DNA from: Capnocytophaga stomatis
Lineage (GTDB): Bacteria; Bacteroidota; Bacteroidia; Flavobacteriales; Flavobacteriaceae
Direction of reading: 5' to 3'
Assembly (NCBI RefSeq): GCF_002302635.1
Contig: NZ_CP022387.1
Location: 744,001 to 808,000 of the forward strand
Length of the DNA: 64,000 nucleotides
The position numbers and the translations under genes are program-made. This document shows positions 8,819 through 16,503 of this stretch, piece by piece. The stretch's first letter is position 1. Every line of letters begins with the position of its first letter. The notes beneath the pieces were generated by a model. That model was not told the origin of the DNA and searched no databases. It saw only the letters and a program-made list of their open reading frames with translations.

Positions 8819-8959
8819 TTTTGTACCAATTAAAAAAGATAAAAATGAAATGTTTTTATCAATAAGACGATTAAAACCGTAAAATGTTACAAGCTTTAAA
8901 GTATTTTTTTTGAACTATTTTTATAAACAATTGACAATCAATACAAAATTACAAGAAAA

Positions 8960-10204
8960 TTATCTTGAAATATTTGCTCCGCTTGCAGAACCAACGCCAA
9001 CAACAGAATCATACAAAGCTCCGGGAGCTCGATAATATACCAGAATCAAATAATTATTTTCCGTTTGCTGAAAATTTCCGCCTACTTCGTTAAAATTTAT
9101 TTCGTTTTTATCTTTCGTAGCAAATTTGTAATTATAAAAACCTTGTTTTAAAAGTACTTTCCCTTGAAAAATTCCATTTTTCTCGTTATATGTCAGCTTG
9201 TAAGCATCTGAAATTTCATAATTTGAGAATTTTCCGTAAACATAAACTTCCTTTGAATTATAATTTGGTTTTCCTTCCAAAGCAAAATGAACCCAAACGT
9301 AATCAGACTCATTATCAGGATTCATTCCGTTTATCGTATTTACCAGAAAATCACCGTTAATATCAGGAAAGTATGTATAAACTCGATTTGCACGACTTTC
9401 ATTTCCAAACAGATAATGTTCAAATAATTCATTTTGCTCTATCCGAAGAATTCCAGCCGAAGCAACTCGTAAATCCTTACTGTCAAAATTCAAAAACTCA
9501 TTCCCTCCCCAAAAAGCACTTTCTGAATCATACCTGTAAATCAATTCGTTACCCATAACATATTGTGGTTTCAATTTCGTTATGGCATTATCCCAACGAT
9601 AGTTCTGTAAAACAGCAACTTGCACGGTAGATTTCGGGTCTTGCAAGCGTATATCTTTCTCTTTTACAGAAAATTGAACTACTTGTTTTGTGTCAAAAAA
9701 TTGCAAGTCACGGGAACGCTTCACCTCAGCCAAAACGCCTACTAACGGATTGTAAACCACGAATCTGCGTGAAAAGATTTCTTCTCCGTAACTATCTGTT
9801 ATTGAGAGCAAATAATTCCCTGTTAATGTTATTTTAGTCAGCTCATTAGGGAATGTTAAGCGGTAATGTGAGTAAATCTGTAATGTAGCATAAGAACTAC
9901 TTTCTGACTGGAAAGATTGTTCGTCCAATCCTTTGATATACTCACTTTTCAGCAATGTAGAAGGCGACCAATCGGCATTGCAATGCGTAATTTTATAGTA
10001 ATAAACTTCTTCCGCACCTCGCAAATCGTCAAACTGTAACGTAAATGTTTCATTGATACGCACCAACGGAAATTGTCCTCTTTCGTTTTCAGAGGCTTTG
10101 AAAATGATTGTTTTGATATACTCAGACGGATTCTTTTCTGTCAAAATTTGAGCATCCAAATTCATAGAAAGAAATGCAAATATGAAATACAATAATCGTT
10201 TCAT
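8960..10204 (-). CDS. Type IX secretion system plug protein (DUF5103)
   Basis: The product has 414 residues with a signal peptide (LLYFIFAFLSMNLDAQ). The beta-rich mature part carries the DUF5103 pattern: FTLQFDDLRGAEEVYYYKI, THCNADWSPS, ligand-like NYLLSITDSYGEEIFSRRFV, and the C-terminal domain FALEGKPNYNSKEVYVYG through GFYNYKF. Members of this family include the Plug that closes the SprA translocon of the type IX secretion system in Flavobacterium. Together with sprT at 2.1 kb this supports an active T9SS. Its promoter overlaps that of the divergent rhodanese gene. Confidence 0.88.
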   Translation of the reverse strand: MKRLLYFIFAFLSMNLDAQILTEKNPSEYIKTIIFKASENERGQFPLVRINETFTLQFDDLRGAEEVYYYKITHCNADWSPSTLLKSEYIKGLDEQSFQSESSSYATLQIYSHYRLTFPNELTKITLTGNYLLSITDSYGEEIFSRRFVVYNPLVGVLAEVKRSRDLQFFDTKQVVQFSVKEKDIRLQDPKSTVQVAVLQNYRWDNAITKLKPQYVMGNELIYRYDSESAFWGGNEFLNFDSKDLRVASAGILRIEQNELFEHYLFGNESRANRVYTYFPDINGDFLVNTINGMNPDNESDYVWVHFALEGKPNYNSKEVYVYGKFSNYEISDAYKLTYNEKNGIFQGKVLLKQGFYNYKFATKDKNEINFNEVGGNFQQTENNYLILVYYRAPGALYDSVVGVGSASGANISR

Positions 10205-10223
10205 AAAATCAGTTTTTAAAAAT

Positions 10224-10268
10224 CAAATGTACTTAAAAAAATGATGTAAACAAAAATTTTTATCTTTG
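10224..10268. promoter_or_regulatory. Divergent promoters of plug gene (-) and rhodanese gene (+)
   Basis: On the minus strand, TTG (10251-10253) and TACATTTG (10224-10231) have a 19-bp spacer. On the plus strand, TATCTTTG lies at 10261-10268, 33 bp before the rhodanese ATG. The two start regions are interleaved. Confidence 0.6.
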
Positions 10269-10301
10269 TGCTTTCTTAATTTTCTATTTTAACTAAAAGA
10301 A

Positions 10302-10766
10302 ATGAAATATCTTATCAAAAACAAATGGATAATAATAGGCGTTTTTTTAGGAGCTATCGCAGGATATCTGTACTATTATTATATTGGCTGTGCATCAGGA
10401 ACTTGTGCTATTACTTCTAATCCGCTAAATAGTACACTTTACGGGGCTGTTATGGGCGGGCTGCTGTTGAGCATTCTTGTTCCGACGAAGAAAAATACAA
10501 AAATGTTAAAGGAAGTCGCTCCGAAAGCTGTGGTTATTGATGTTCGAACTCCGTCAGAATTTCAGTCGGGGCATTTTGAAAATTCTGTGAATATTCCTTT
10601 GGATGAAATTCCAAACAGAATAGCTGAAATCAAATCATTTAACAAGCCTGTTATCTGTTGTTGCCGTTCAGGAATGAGAAGCCAGAAAGCAGCAAAACTT
10701 CTACAAAATCAAGGAATTGAATGTTACAGCGGAGGTTCGTGGCAAGAAGTAAAAGATTTATATTAA
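10302..10766 (+). CDS. DUF6132 membrane anchor fused to rhodanese domain
   Basis: The product has 154 residues. Residues 1-62 are a DUF6132-type unit: two membrane spans with a small Cys-containing loop (YYIGCASGTCAITSNP). Residues 70-154 are a single rhodanese domain with VIDVRTPSEFQSGH and the active loop CRSGMRSQ, Cys121 being the likely sulfur carrier. It should act on sulfane sulfur at the inner face of the cytoplasmic membrane. The two parts also exist as separate proteins in the phylum. It is monocistronic, with its own TATCTTTG element. Confidence 0.88.
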   Translation: MKYLIKNKWIIIGVFLGAIAGYLYYYYIGCASGTCAITSNPLNSTLYGAVMGGLLLSILVPTKKNTKMLKEVAPKAVVIDVRTPSEFQSGHFENSVNIPLDEIPNRIAEIKSFNKPVICCCRSGMRSQKAAKLLQNQGIECYSGGSWQEVKDLY

Positions 10767-10865
10767 GTATTTTATAACTATTGTCAGTTAGCGAATATGA
10801 ATTTAGTTCACACTACATATAGTAAAAATTTTTATCTTTGCACCCGCTAACTTTCAATCAAATTT

Positions 10866-12119
10866 ATGACAAATTCAGGAAAAATAGAGCTGATGGCTCC
10901 CGCAGGAAACTTCGAATCGTTACAAGCAGCTATTGATAATGGTGCTGATTCGGTATATTTTGGAGTTGACCAGCTGAATATGAGGGCAAGAGCGAGCATC
11001 AATTTCACCATTGACGATTTGGACGAAATTGCAAAACGTTGCCACCCAAAAGGTATCCGTACCTATCTTACCTTAAACACAATCATATACGACCACGATT
11101 TATCCATCATAAAAACCTTGCTCGACGCTGCAAAGAAGGCAAACTTAACCGCAGTGATTGCTATGGATCAAGCAGTGATTGCCTATGCTCGTCAAATTGG
11201 TATGGAAGTGCATATTTCTACCCAAATCAATATTACAAACATCGAAACGGTGCGTTTTTATGCAATGTTTGCCGACACAATGGTAATGAGTCGTGAATTG
11301 AGCCTTAGGCAGGTAAAGAAAATCGCCGAGCAAATCCAAAGGGAACAGATTAAAGGTCCGTCAGGGAATTTGGTCGAGATAGAAATCTTCGGTCACGGAG
11401 CGTTGTGTATGGCGGTTTCAGGAAAATGCTATTTGAGTTTGCATTCGCATAATTCATCGGCAAATCGAGGGGCGTGTAAGCAAAATTGCCGAAAAAAATA
11501 CACGGTTATCGACCAAGAAAGTGGTTTTGAAATCGAAATCGATAACGAATATATGATGTCGCCCAAAGATTTGTGTACGATTGACTTTCTCGACCAAGTG
11601 ATTGACGCAGGAGCCAAAGTACTCAAAATTGAAGGACGCGGAAGAGCTCCCGAATACGTGGCGACTGTCATAAAAACCTATCGTGAAGCCATCGATGCGT
11701 ATTACGAGGGGACATACTCAAAAGAAAAGGTTGGAAAATGGATGGAAGCCCTTTCAACCGTTTACAACAGAGGATTTTGGAGTGGATATTATTTGGGACA
11801 GAAATTGGGAGAATGGAGCGAGAATCCGGGGTCGAACGCCACACAGAAAAAGGTGTATGTAGGACAAGGAAAGCACTATTTTCCAAAATCGGGGATTGCG
11901 GAATTTCTCATCGAAGCCTATGACATTAAAGTGGGCGACAAACTCCTCATTACAGGCCCTACCACAGGCGTACAGGAGTTCGTTTTGGAAAATATGATGG
12001 TCAATGACGCTCCTGCACAAACGGCAACCAAAGGCGACTCTTGCACCATCAAAACCGATTTCAGAATTCGTCTGTCAGATAAACTATATAAGATTGTAGC
12101 TACGGAGTTTGCGAAGTAG
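10866..12119 (+). CDS. trhP: U32 peptidase-family protein, TrhP/YegQ-like tRNA hydroxylation factor
   Basis: The product has 417 residues. It opens with ELMAPAGNFESLQAAIDNGADS and has the U32 signature EIFGHGALCMAVSGKCYLS with the cluster-binding Cys set (C-x6-C, then GACKQNCRKKY). In E. coli, TrhP (YegQ) makes 5-hydroxyuridine in tRNA from prephenate; this is the nearest characterised role, and the protease name is historical. Only an inferred link exists to the prephenate genes near 48-50 kb. The promoter element TATCTTTG lies at 10833-10840. Confidence 0.87.
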   Translation: MTNSGKIELMAPAGNFESLQAAIDNGADSVYFGVDQLNMRARASINFTIDDLDEIAKRCHPKGIRTYLTLNTIIYDHDLSIIKTLLDAAKKANLTAVIAMDQAVIAYARQIGMEVHISTQINITNIETVRFYAMFADTMVMSRELSLRQVKKIAEQIQREQIKGPSGNLVEIEIFGHGALCMAVSGKCYLSLHSHNSSANRGACKQNCRKKYTVIDQESGFEIEIDNEYMMSPKDLCTIDFLDQVIDAGAKVLKIEGRGRAPEYVATVIKTYREAIDAYYEGTYSKEKVGKWMEALSTVYNRGFWSGYYLGQKLGEWSENPGSNATQKKVYVGQGKHYFPKSGIAEFLIEAYDIKVGDKLLITGPTTGVQEFVLENMMVNDAPAQTATKGDSCTIKTDFRIRLSDKLYKIVATEFAK

Positions 12120-12161
12120 TTATAAAAATGAAATAAATAATTATATATAAATAGAATCGTT

Positions 12162-13364
12162 ATGGAAAATTTAATTATCAACGAAAATAATACAGAAACA
12201 AACAAATACGAAGGGGATTATGATGAAAATGAATCATCGGCTTCTATATCTGAATATGATATCACAGTATCTCCAAATGATTTCAATTTAGGAACTATTT
12301 TTAATTTTATAGAAAAAGGTGTTTTTAAAATACCAGGATTTCAAAGAAATTATGTTTGGGATATAAAAAGAGCTTCTAAATTAATAGAGTCACTATTGAT
12401 GAATATTCCTATACCTCAAATATTTTTATACGAAGAAGGGAAAAATAATTTTTTAGTTATTGACGGACAGCAAAGGTTAATGTCTATATACTATTTTATG
12501 AAAGAAAGATTTCCAAAGAGAGACAAAAGGGTTGAATTACGAAAGATTTTTGAGGAAAATAGTAAAATTCCTGATGAAATATTATATAATAATGAATATT
12601 TTATAGATTTCAATTTAAATTTACCAGAGCAATTACCAGATAATCCAAACAAATTTAACAAAAAAAACTATTCTACTTTAGAGGATACAGATAAAACAGC
12701 ACTCGAGTTAAAAACAATAAGAAATATAATAATAAGATCGAATAAAGAAAATAATCATTCTGTTGAATTTGAAATCTTTAATAGACTTAATACAGGGGGA
12801 GTAAATTTAAAACCACAAGAAATTAGAACAAGTTTATACCATTCGAAATTTTACGATATGTTGTATAAAATAAATTCATCTGAGAATTGGAGAAGTTTAT
12901 TGAAAAATCCTACTCCAAATATAAATATGAAAGAAGTAGAAATTTTATTAAGAGGATTTGCTATGCTTGTGAATAAGAATAATTATAGACCAAGTATGAC
13001 TAAGTTCCTTAATATATTCTCTTATGAAGCAAAATCTTTCGAGAAAAACAAAATAGATTTATTGGAAAAAATTTTTAATAAATTTATTGAGTTTTGTGTG
13101 AATCTAAAAGATGAAAATTTATTTTTTACATCAAATAATAGGTTTAATATTTCAGTGTATGAAGCTATTTTTTCAACATTGTGTGAAAACGCTTATCAGA
13201 ATGAAGATGAAAACTCAATATCTAATACAAGTTTAGAAAAGATAAATAGATTGAAAAAGGATGAAGATTTCATCAGAGCATCATCTTATAATACTTCAAG
13301 TAAAAAAAATGTAGATGAGAGGAATCGTATTGCTAAACAAATATTGCTAAGTGATGGGGAGTAA
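12162..13364 (+). CDS. DUF262 (GmrS/ParB-like) domain protein of a putative defence module
   Basis: The product has 400 residues. The DUF262 domain shows FQRNYVWD (60-67), VIDGQQRL (99-106) and FNRLNTGGVNLKPQE (near 205-220), the conserved set of the ParB/sulfiredoxin-like fold found in GmrSD type IV restriction enzymes. No C-terminal DUF1524 HNH motif is visible; the last third is helical and unassigned. The gene is more AT-rich than the flanking core genes (many ATA, AAT, TTA codons), a sign of transfer. It overlaps the HEPN gene by 11 bp. A defence role is inference from family and pairing. Confidence 0.85.
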   Translation: MENLIINENNTETNKYEGDYDENESSASISEYDITVSPNDFNLGTIFNFIEKGVFKIPGFQRNYVWDIKRASKLIESLLMNIPIPQIFLYEEGKNNFLVIDGQQRLMSIYYFMKERFPKRDKRVELRKIFEENSKIPDEILYNNEYFIDFNLNLPEQLPDNPNKFNKKNYSTLEDTDKTALELKTIRNIIIRSNKENNHSVEFEIFNRLNTGGVNLKPQEIRTSLYHSKFYDMLYKINSSENWRSLLKNPTPNINMKEVEILLRGFAMLVNKNNYRPSMTKFLNIFSYEAKSFEKNKIDLLEKIFNKFIEFCVNLKDENLFFTSNNRFNISVYEAIFSTLCENAYQNEDENSISNTSLEKINRLKKDEDFIRASSYNTSSKKNVDERNRIAKQILLSDGE

Positions 13365-13908
13365 TTCTGTTGAACAACTATGGGACGAAATTAATAATAT
13401 TAGAAATATTTTAATGGATAAGGATGAAGTTTCCCTATTAGTTTTTTATGAAAAGACTATGGCAAAAGTATTTTTATTTTCTTGTGCTAGTTTTTTTGAA
13501 GCAGAAATGAAAAAAATATTAGAAGAATATGTGAAAAATTATATTAGTGATAAAAAAATAGCTGAGCTTGTAAAAAATAAGATTTTAAGTAGAGATTATC
13601 ACACTCTATTTAATTGGAACGCAGCGAATATAAACAATTTTACAGGTTTGTTTGGTGCAGATTTTAAAAAGAGAGTAGAGACAGAAATAGAAAATAATGC
13701 AAATTTTAAAGAAAGTACGAATGCATTTTTGGATATAGGAAAAGAAAGAAATCAATCAGCACATAATGATTTTGCTTCATATAATTTACCTAAAACTATA
13801 GAAGAAGTTCATACATTATATGAAAAAGCGAAAGAATTTCCTATAAAAATGAAGGAATTACTGACTGAAAGAAATGATGAAACAAATGAAATAAGTAGTA
13901 ACTCATAA
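13354..13908 (+). CDS. HEPN (MAE_28990-like) RNase-type protein
   Basis: The product is about 184 residues and all alpha-helical. Near residues 132-137 it carries R-NQSA-H (pattern R-x4-H), the catalytic motif of HEPN ribonucleases, in the context DIGKERNQSAHNDFA. An earlier helix FFEAEMKKILEEYVK fits the MAE_28990/RiboL-PSP-like HEPN group. The ATG at 13354 lies inside the end of the DUF262 gene (11-bp overlap), so translation is coupled. It shares that gene's AT-rich codon use. It is probably an effector RNase controlled by the DUF262 partner; that is inference. Confidence 0.8.
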   Translation: MGSNSVEQLWDEINNIRNILMDKDEVSLLVFYEKTMAKVFLFSCASFFEAEMKKILEEYVKNYISDKKIAELVKNKILSRDYHTLFNWNAANINNFTGLFGADFKKRVETEIENNANFKESTNAFLDIGKERNQSAHNDFASYNLPKTIEEVHTLYEKAKEFPIKMKELLTERNDETNEISSNS

Positions 13909-13912
13909 TAAC

Positions 13913-14076
13913 CAAATGCACCACTAAAACACCCTTCGGAGCGTTCAAATAATGCAATGTAACACTAAAATACATTCCGAAGCATTTTAATAAGTCAATG
14001 TGGGACTAAAATAAGCAAATGTATAACTAAAAAACCTTCCGAAGTATTAAAATAACAAAGGGAGACACCAAAACAT
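13913..14076 (+). repeat. Degenerate tandem array, about 40-bp unit
   Basis: Imperfect units start at 13913, 13955, 13996 (short, 20 bp), 14016 and 14056 (partial). The shared pattern is CAAATGnnnnACTAAAA, then CCTTCCGAAG, then an A/T-rich end. Three of the four full starts give the mini-ORF ATG-NNN-NAC-TAA. The centre CTTCCGAAG is palindromic. The array fills the gap between the HEPN gene and the next gene. It is not a CRISPR: there are no constant-length unique spacers. Confidence 0.65.
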
Positions 14077-14122
14077 AAAAAGAATTCAAAGAATAGGAAA
14101 ATAATTGTAAAAACGCTAAAAA

Positions 14123-14779
14123 ATGAAAACATATTATCTATCTAACGAACAAATGCTTCAGAATTTTGGAGCGATGTTTGAAAATCTGTCCAAAGAGGGC
14201 GATTTGAAAACAGAATTAGCAGAATACGGCTACGACGATGCCAAAATCGCTGAAGGAAAAGCCCTTTACGATGAAGCTCGTAAAACATTCGATGCCAATA
14301 TAAAAGAAACACGCGAAGAAACTTCCGCATCATTGGCTTTTCAGGAAAAATATCAAAATGTACAGAAAAAATACAGCACACATCGCAAAAAAGCACGCAT
14401 CGTTTTTGAGGACAACGAAGAAGCCCTGCGTCAGCTAAAACTCAAAGGCAGTGCTGCCAGAGCCATCGCCGTAGCTATGGAAGAGATGCGGGCGTTTTAT
14501 CAGCTTTTGGATACCACTCCAAGTCTTCTAACGCCTCTTAAGCAACTAAAAATCACTGAGGAAGATATTAAAAATCAGCTTCAAGAATTCCCCGAAGTGG
14601 AAAAAGCCTACGCCACATATCTGCAAGAAAAAGGCGAAAGCCAACAAGCCACCCGAGACAAAAACAAAGCCTTTGAAGCTCTCGATAAATGGGTATCGAA
14701 ATTCTATAAAGTAGCTAAAATTGCCCTTGAAGACCGTCCGCAACTTTTGGAAGCTCTCGGGAAATTTGTAAGAAGCTAA
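14123..14779 (+). CDS. Uncharacterised all-helical protein
   Basis: The product has 218 residues with no signal peptide or membrane span. It is almost entirely charged helix, with heptad-like segments (EKYQNVQKKYSTHRKKARIV, LDKWVSKFYKVAKIALED) that suggest a helical bundle or coiled coil. I do not recognise a family. Codon use is less AT-extreme than in the DUF262/HEPN genes, so it may be older than that patch. It follows the tandem array by about 45 bp. Confidence 0.75.
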   Translation: MKTYYLSNEQMLQNFGAMFENLSKEGDLKTELAEYGYDDAKIAEGKALYDEARKTFDANIKETREETSASLAFQEKYQNVQKKYSTHRKKARIVFEDNEEALRQLKLKGSAARAIAVAMEEMRAFYQLLDTTPSLLTPLKQLKITEEDIKNQLQEFPEVEKAYATYLQEKGESQQATRDKNKAFEALDKWVSKFYKVAKIALEDRPQLLEALGKFVRS

Positions 14780-14894
14780 TGATTTTTTCAGAAAGATAAT
14801 ACACCAAGAAAAAGTAAAAATTTTGATTGGTTTAAGCAGAGATATCGTTAAAATTAAGTAAAATGACGTTTTATAAGCATCTGATTTTTTAATC

Positions 14895-14959
14895 TGTCGG
14901 GCTGAACGAAAGCAAAAACATTAAATTCTCGCAAGGCTTCGACTTCGCTCAGCCTGACA
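14895..14959. repeat. REP-like imperfect inverted repeat
   Basis: TGTCGGGCTGAACGAA (14895-14910) and TTCGCTCAGCCTGACA (14944-14959) are inverted copies matching at 14 of 16 positions, separated by 33 bp. Such GGCTGAnCGAA elements recur between genes in many Bacteroidota genomes. It lies in the 257-bp gap between the helical protein and ferredoxin genes, which holds nothing else obvious. Confidence 0.6.
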
Positions 14960-15036
14960 AGAATATTGGCATTGCAAAAAGCGACTTATTTAATAATAGC
15001 CAACTATCTCAATAAATTGATAAATAAAAATAAACA

Positions 15037-15267
15037 ATGGTAGTAGTAACCTTACAACGTGACAAATGCATTGGGTGTAATTACTGTGTGGAGATGGCTC
15101 CCGAGCAGTTTCAGATGTCCAAAAAAGACGGAAAAAGCGTATTGCTTCGTTCCACCGAAAAGAAGGGCTTTTTTACGTTGAAATCACACGATGATAACAT
15201 TTTTGAACCTTGTGAAGCCGCCCAAAAAGCGTGTCCCGTTAAAATTATTTCTACCAAGAAGATATAA
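15037..15267 (+). CDS. Small 4Fe-4S (or 3Fe-4S) ferredoxin
   Basis: The product has 76 residues with CIGCNYC (Cys11, 14, 17) near the start and ACPV (Cys66) near the end, giving the four ligands of one cluster; Cys59 is an extra. The acidic and central inserted segment is typical of single-cluster ferredoxins. It would carry electrons in the cytoplasm; the partner is not evident from its neighbours. No promoter element is clear. It lies 37 bp before the beta-barrel gene on the same strand. Confidence 0.9.
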   Translation: MVVVTLQRDKCIGCNYCVEMAPEQFQMSKKDGKSVLLRSTEKKGFFTLKSHDDNIFEPCEAAQKACPVKIISTKKI

Positions 15268-15304
15268 TATAATGCATTTTAAAACTTTATAAAAAATACT
15301 AACA

Positions 15305-15919
15305 ATGAAAAAGTTTCTATTTTTAATTTTCGCAATCGCATCATTTTCACAGATGCAAGCTCAATACATCGGGGTTAGAGCGGGGTACAATCATTCTACT
15401 TTGAGCGGAGACACCTCCCAAGGCTCTTCGGTTCGTGGCAATCACGGAATTTATGCCGGAGTAACTTTAGAATTTCCGCTTTCGAGATTTTTTTCTTTCC
15501 AAACCGAAGCTTCATATTCTCGGATAGGAGCGAAAATCAGTTCGCCAAGCGTTGGAAACACAAATTTGACTTTGGATTATTTGAGCGTTCCTGCTTTGGC
15601 TAAAATTAATATATATGAAGGATTGAGCCTGCACACCGGTCCTCAATTTAATTTTTTAGTCAATAATAATGACTTTTCTTTCGAGAAGGACGAAGTTTTC
15701 ACCACTGTCAGCCGTAAAGCTGTGGATTCTTTTGATATGTCATTAGTGGTTGGAGTCAATTACAGAACGAGTTTTGGTTGGTGCTTTGAGGCACGATTTA
15801 GCCAAGGTTTGACCAACATTCTTGAGTCAGAAGAAAGCTCACTAACGAATACGGGATTTAGTCCTAATTATAATTTCAAAAACACGGTTCTTTCTGTAGG
15901 AGTGGGCTACGTTTTTTAA
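15305..15919 (+). CDS. Outer-membrane beta-barrel (porin-family) protein
   Basis: The product has 204 residues with a signal peptide (FLIFAIASFSQMQAQ). It starts with YIGVRAGYNHSTLSG and ends with VLSVGVGYVF, the alternating pattern and terminal Phe of small outer-membrane barrels (OMP_b-brl / PorT-like superfamily). Repeated strands FQTEASYSRIGAK and CFEARFSQGLTNI fit an eight-stranded barrel. The role is unknown. It is followed at 15 bp by the Rieske-like lipoprotein gene. Confidence 0.85.
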   Translation: MKKFLFLIFAIASFSQMQAQYIGVRAGYNHSTLSGDTSQGSSVRGNHGIYAGVTLEFPLSRFFSFQTEASYSRIGAKISSPSVGNTNLTLDYLSVPALAKINIYEGLSLHTGPQFNFLVNNNDFSFEKDEVFTTVSRKAVDSFDMSLVVGVNYRTSFGWCFEARFSQGLTNILESEESSLTNTGFSPNYNFKNTVLSVGVGYVF

Positions 15920-15934
15920 TAACTTAAGTCCAAG

Positions 15935-16459
15935 ATGATTAGTAAGAATTTCGGAATGATTCACAAAACCATAAATATCAATTCAATGCGTTTCGTTGTA
16001 TGTTTTCTTTTGATTATATTAGCATCTTGCTCAAAGTCAAAGATTGAGCGAAATCCGTATTTGGGAGAAGTTCGTTTTTCTTATACAATAAACATTGATT
16101 TGCCTGCTTATAATGCTTTGAAATACCCTCAAAATACGGTTTATATTCCGAATATAGGGATTAAAGGTGTTTTTGTTACTAACTTGGGCAATAACAGATT
16201 CGTAGCTTGGGAAGCCGCTTGCCCTAACAGAAATCCGTCCAATTGTGAGAGACTAAAATGTGCCTCCAAAAGTGGCGATGATTTTATAACGTGCGAAACC
16301 GACACGAAGTCTTACATTTTTGTAATTTGCCCTTGTGACGGAACTGTTTATAACTTAGTTAACGGAAGTATTATCAAAACAAGCAATTCCGAGCAGCAAT
16401 ATCCTCTGTTGAACTACAATATTTCGGTTGCAGGAAATTCTCTGACTATCAACAACTAA
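15935..16459 (+). CDS. Rieske-like lipoprotein lacking histidine ligands
   Basis: The longest form has 174 residues. An internal ATG at 15986 puts the lipoprotein signal (RFVVCFLLIILASC, lipobox Cys at 32 of the long form) at the very N-terminus and may be the true start. The domain follows the Rieske plan, with VAWEAACPNR and then VICPCDGTVYN. The two His positions read Asn98 and Asp135, so the usual two-Cys/two-His cluster cannot form as such. Extra Cys residues (104, 109, 120, 134) remain. It probably faces the periplasm. The role is unknown; a structural or altered cluster site is possible. Confidence 0.78.
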   Translation: MISKNFGMIHKTININSMRFVVCFLLIILASCSKSKIERNPYLGEVRFSYTINIDLPAYNALKYPQNTVYIPNIGIKGVFVTNLGNNRFVAWEAACPNRNPSNCERLKCASKSGDDFITCETDTKSYIFVICPCDGTVYNLVNGSIIKTSNSEQQYPLLNYNISVAGNSLTINN

Positions 16460-16503
16460 AACTTCGGAAAAAACTTAAACATTCTAATTATCTGATATAA
16501 TTT

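Noticed and set aside
13913-14076. CRISPR array
   Set aside because: Units are imperfect and contiguous, with no constant repeats separated by unique spacers, and no cas genes nearby.
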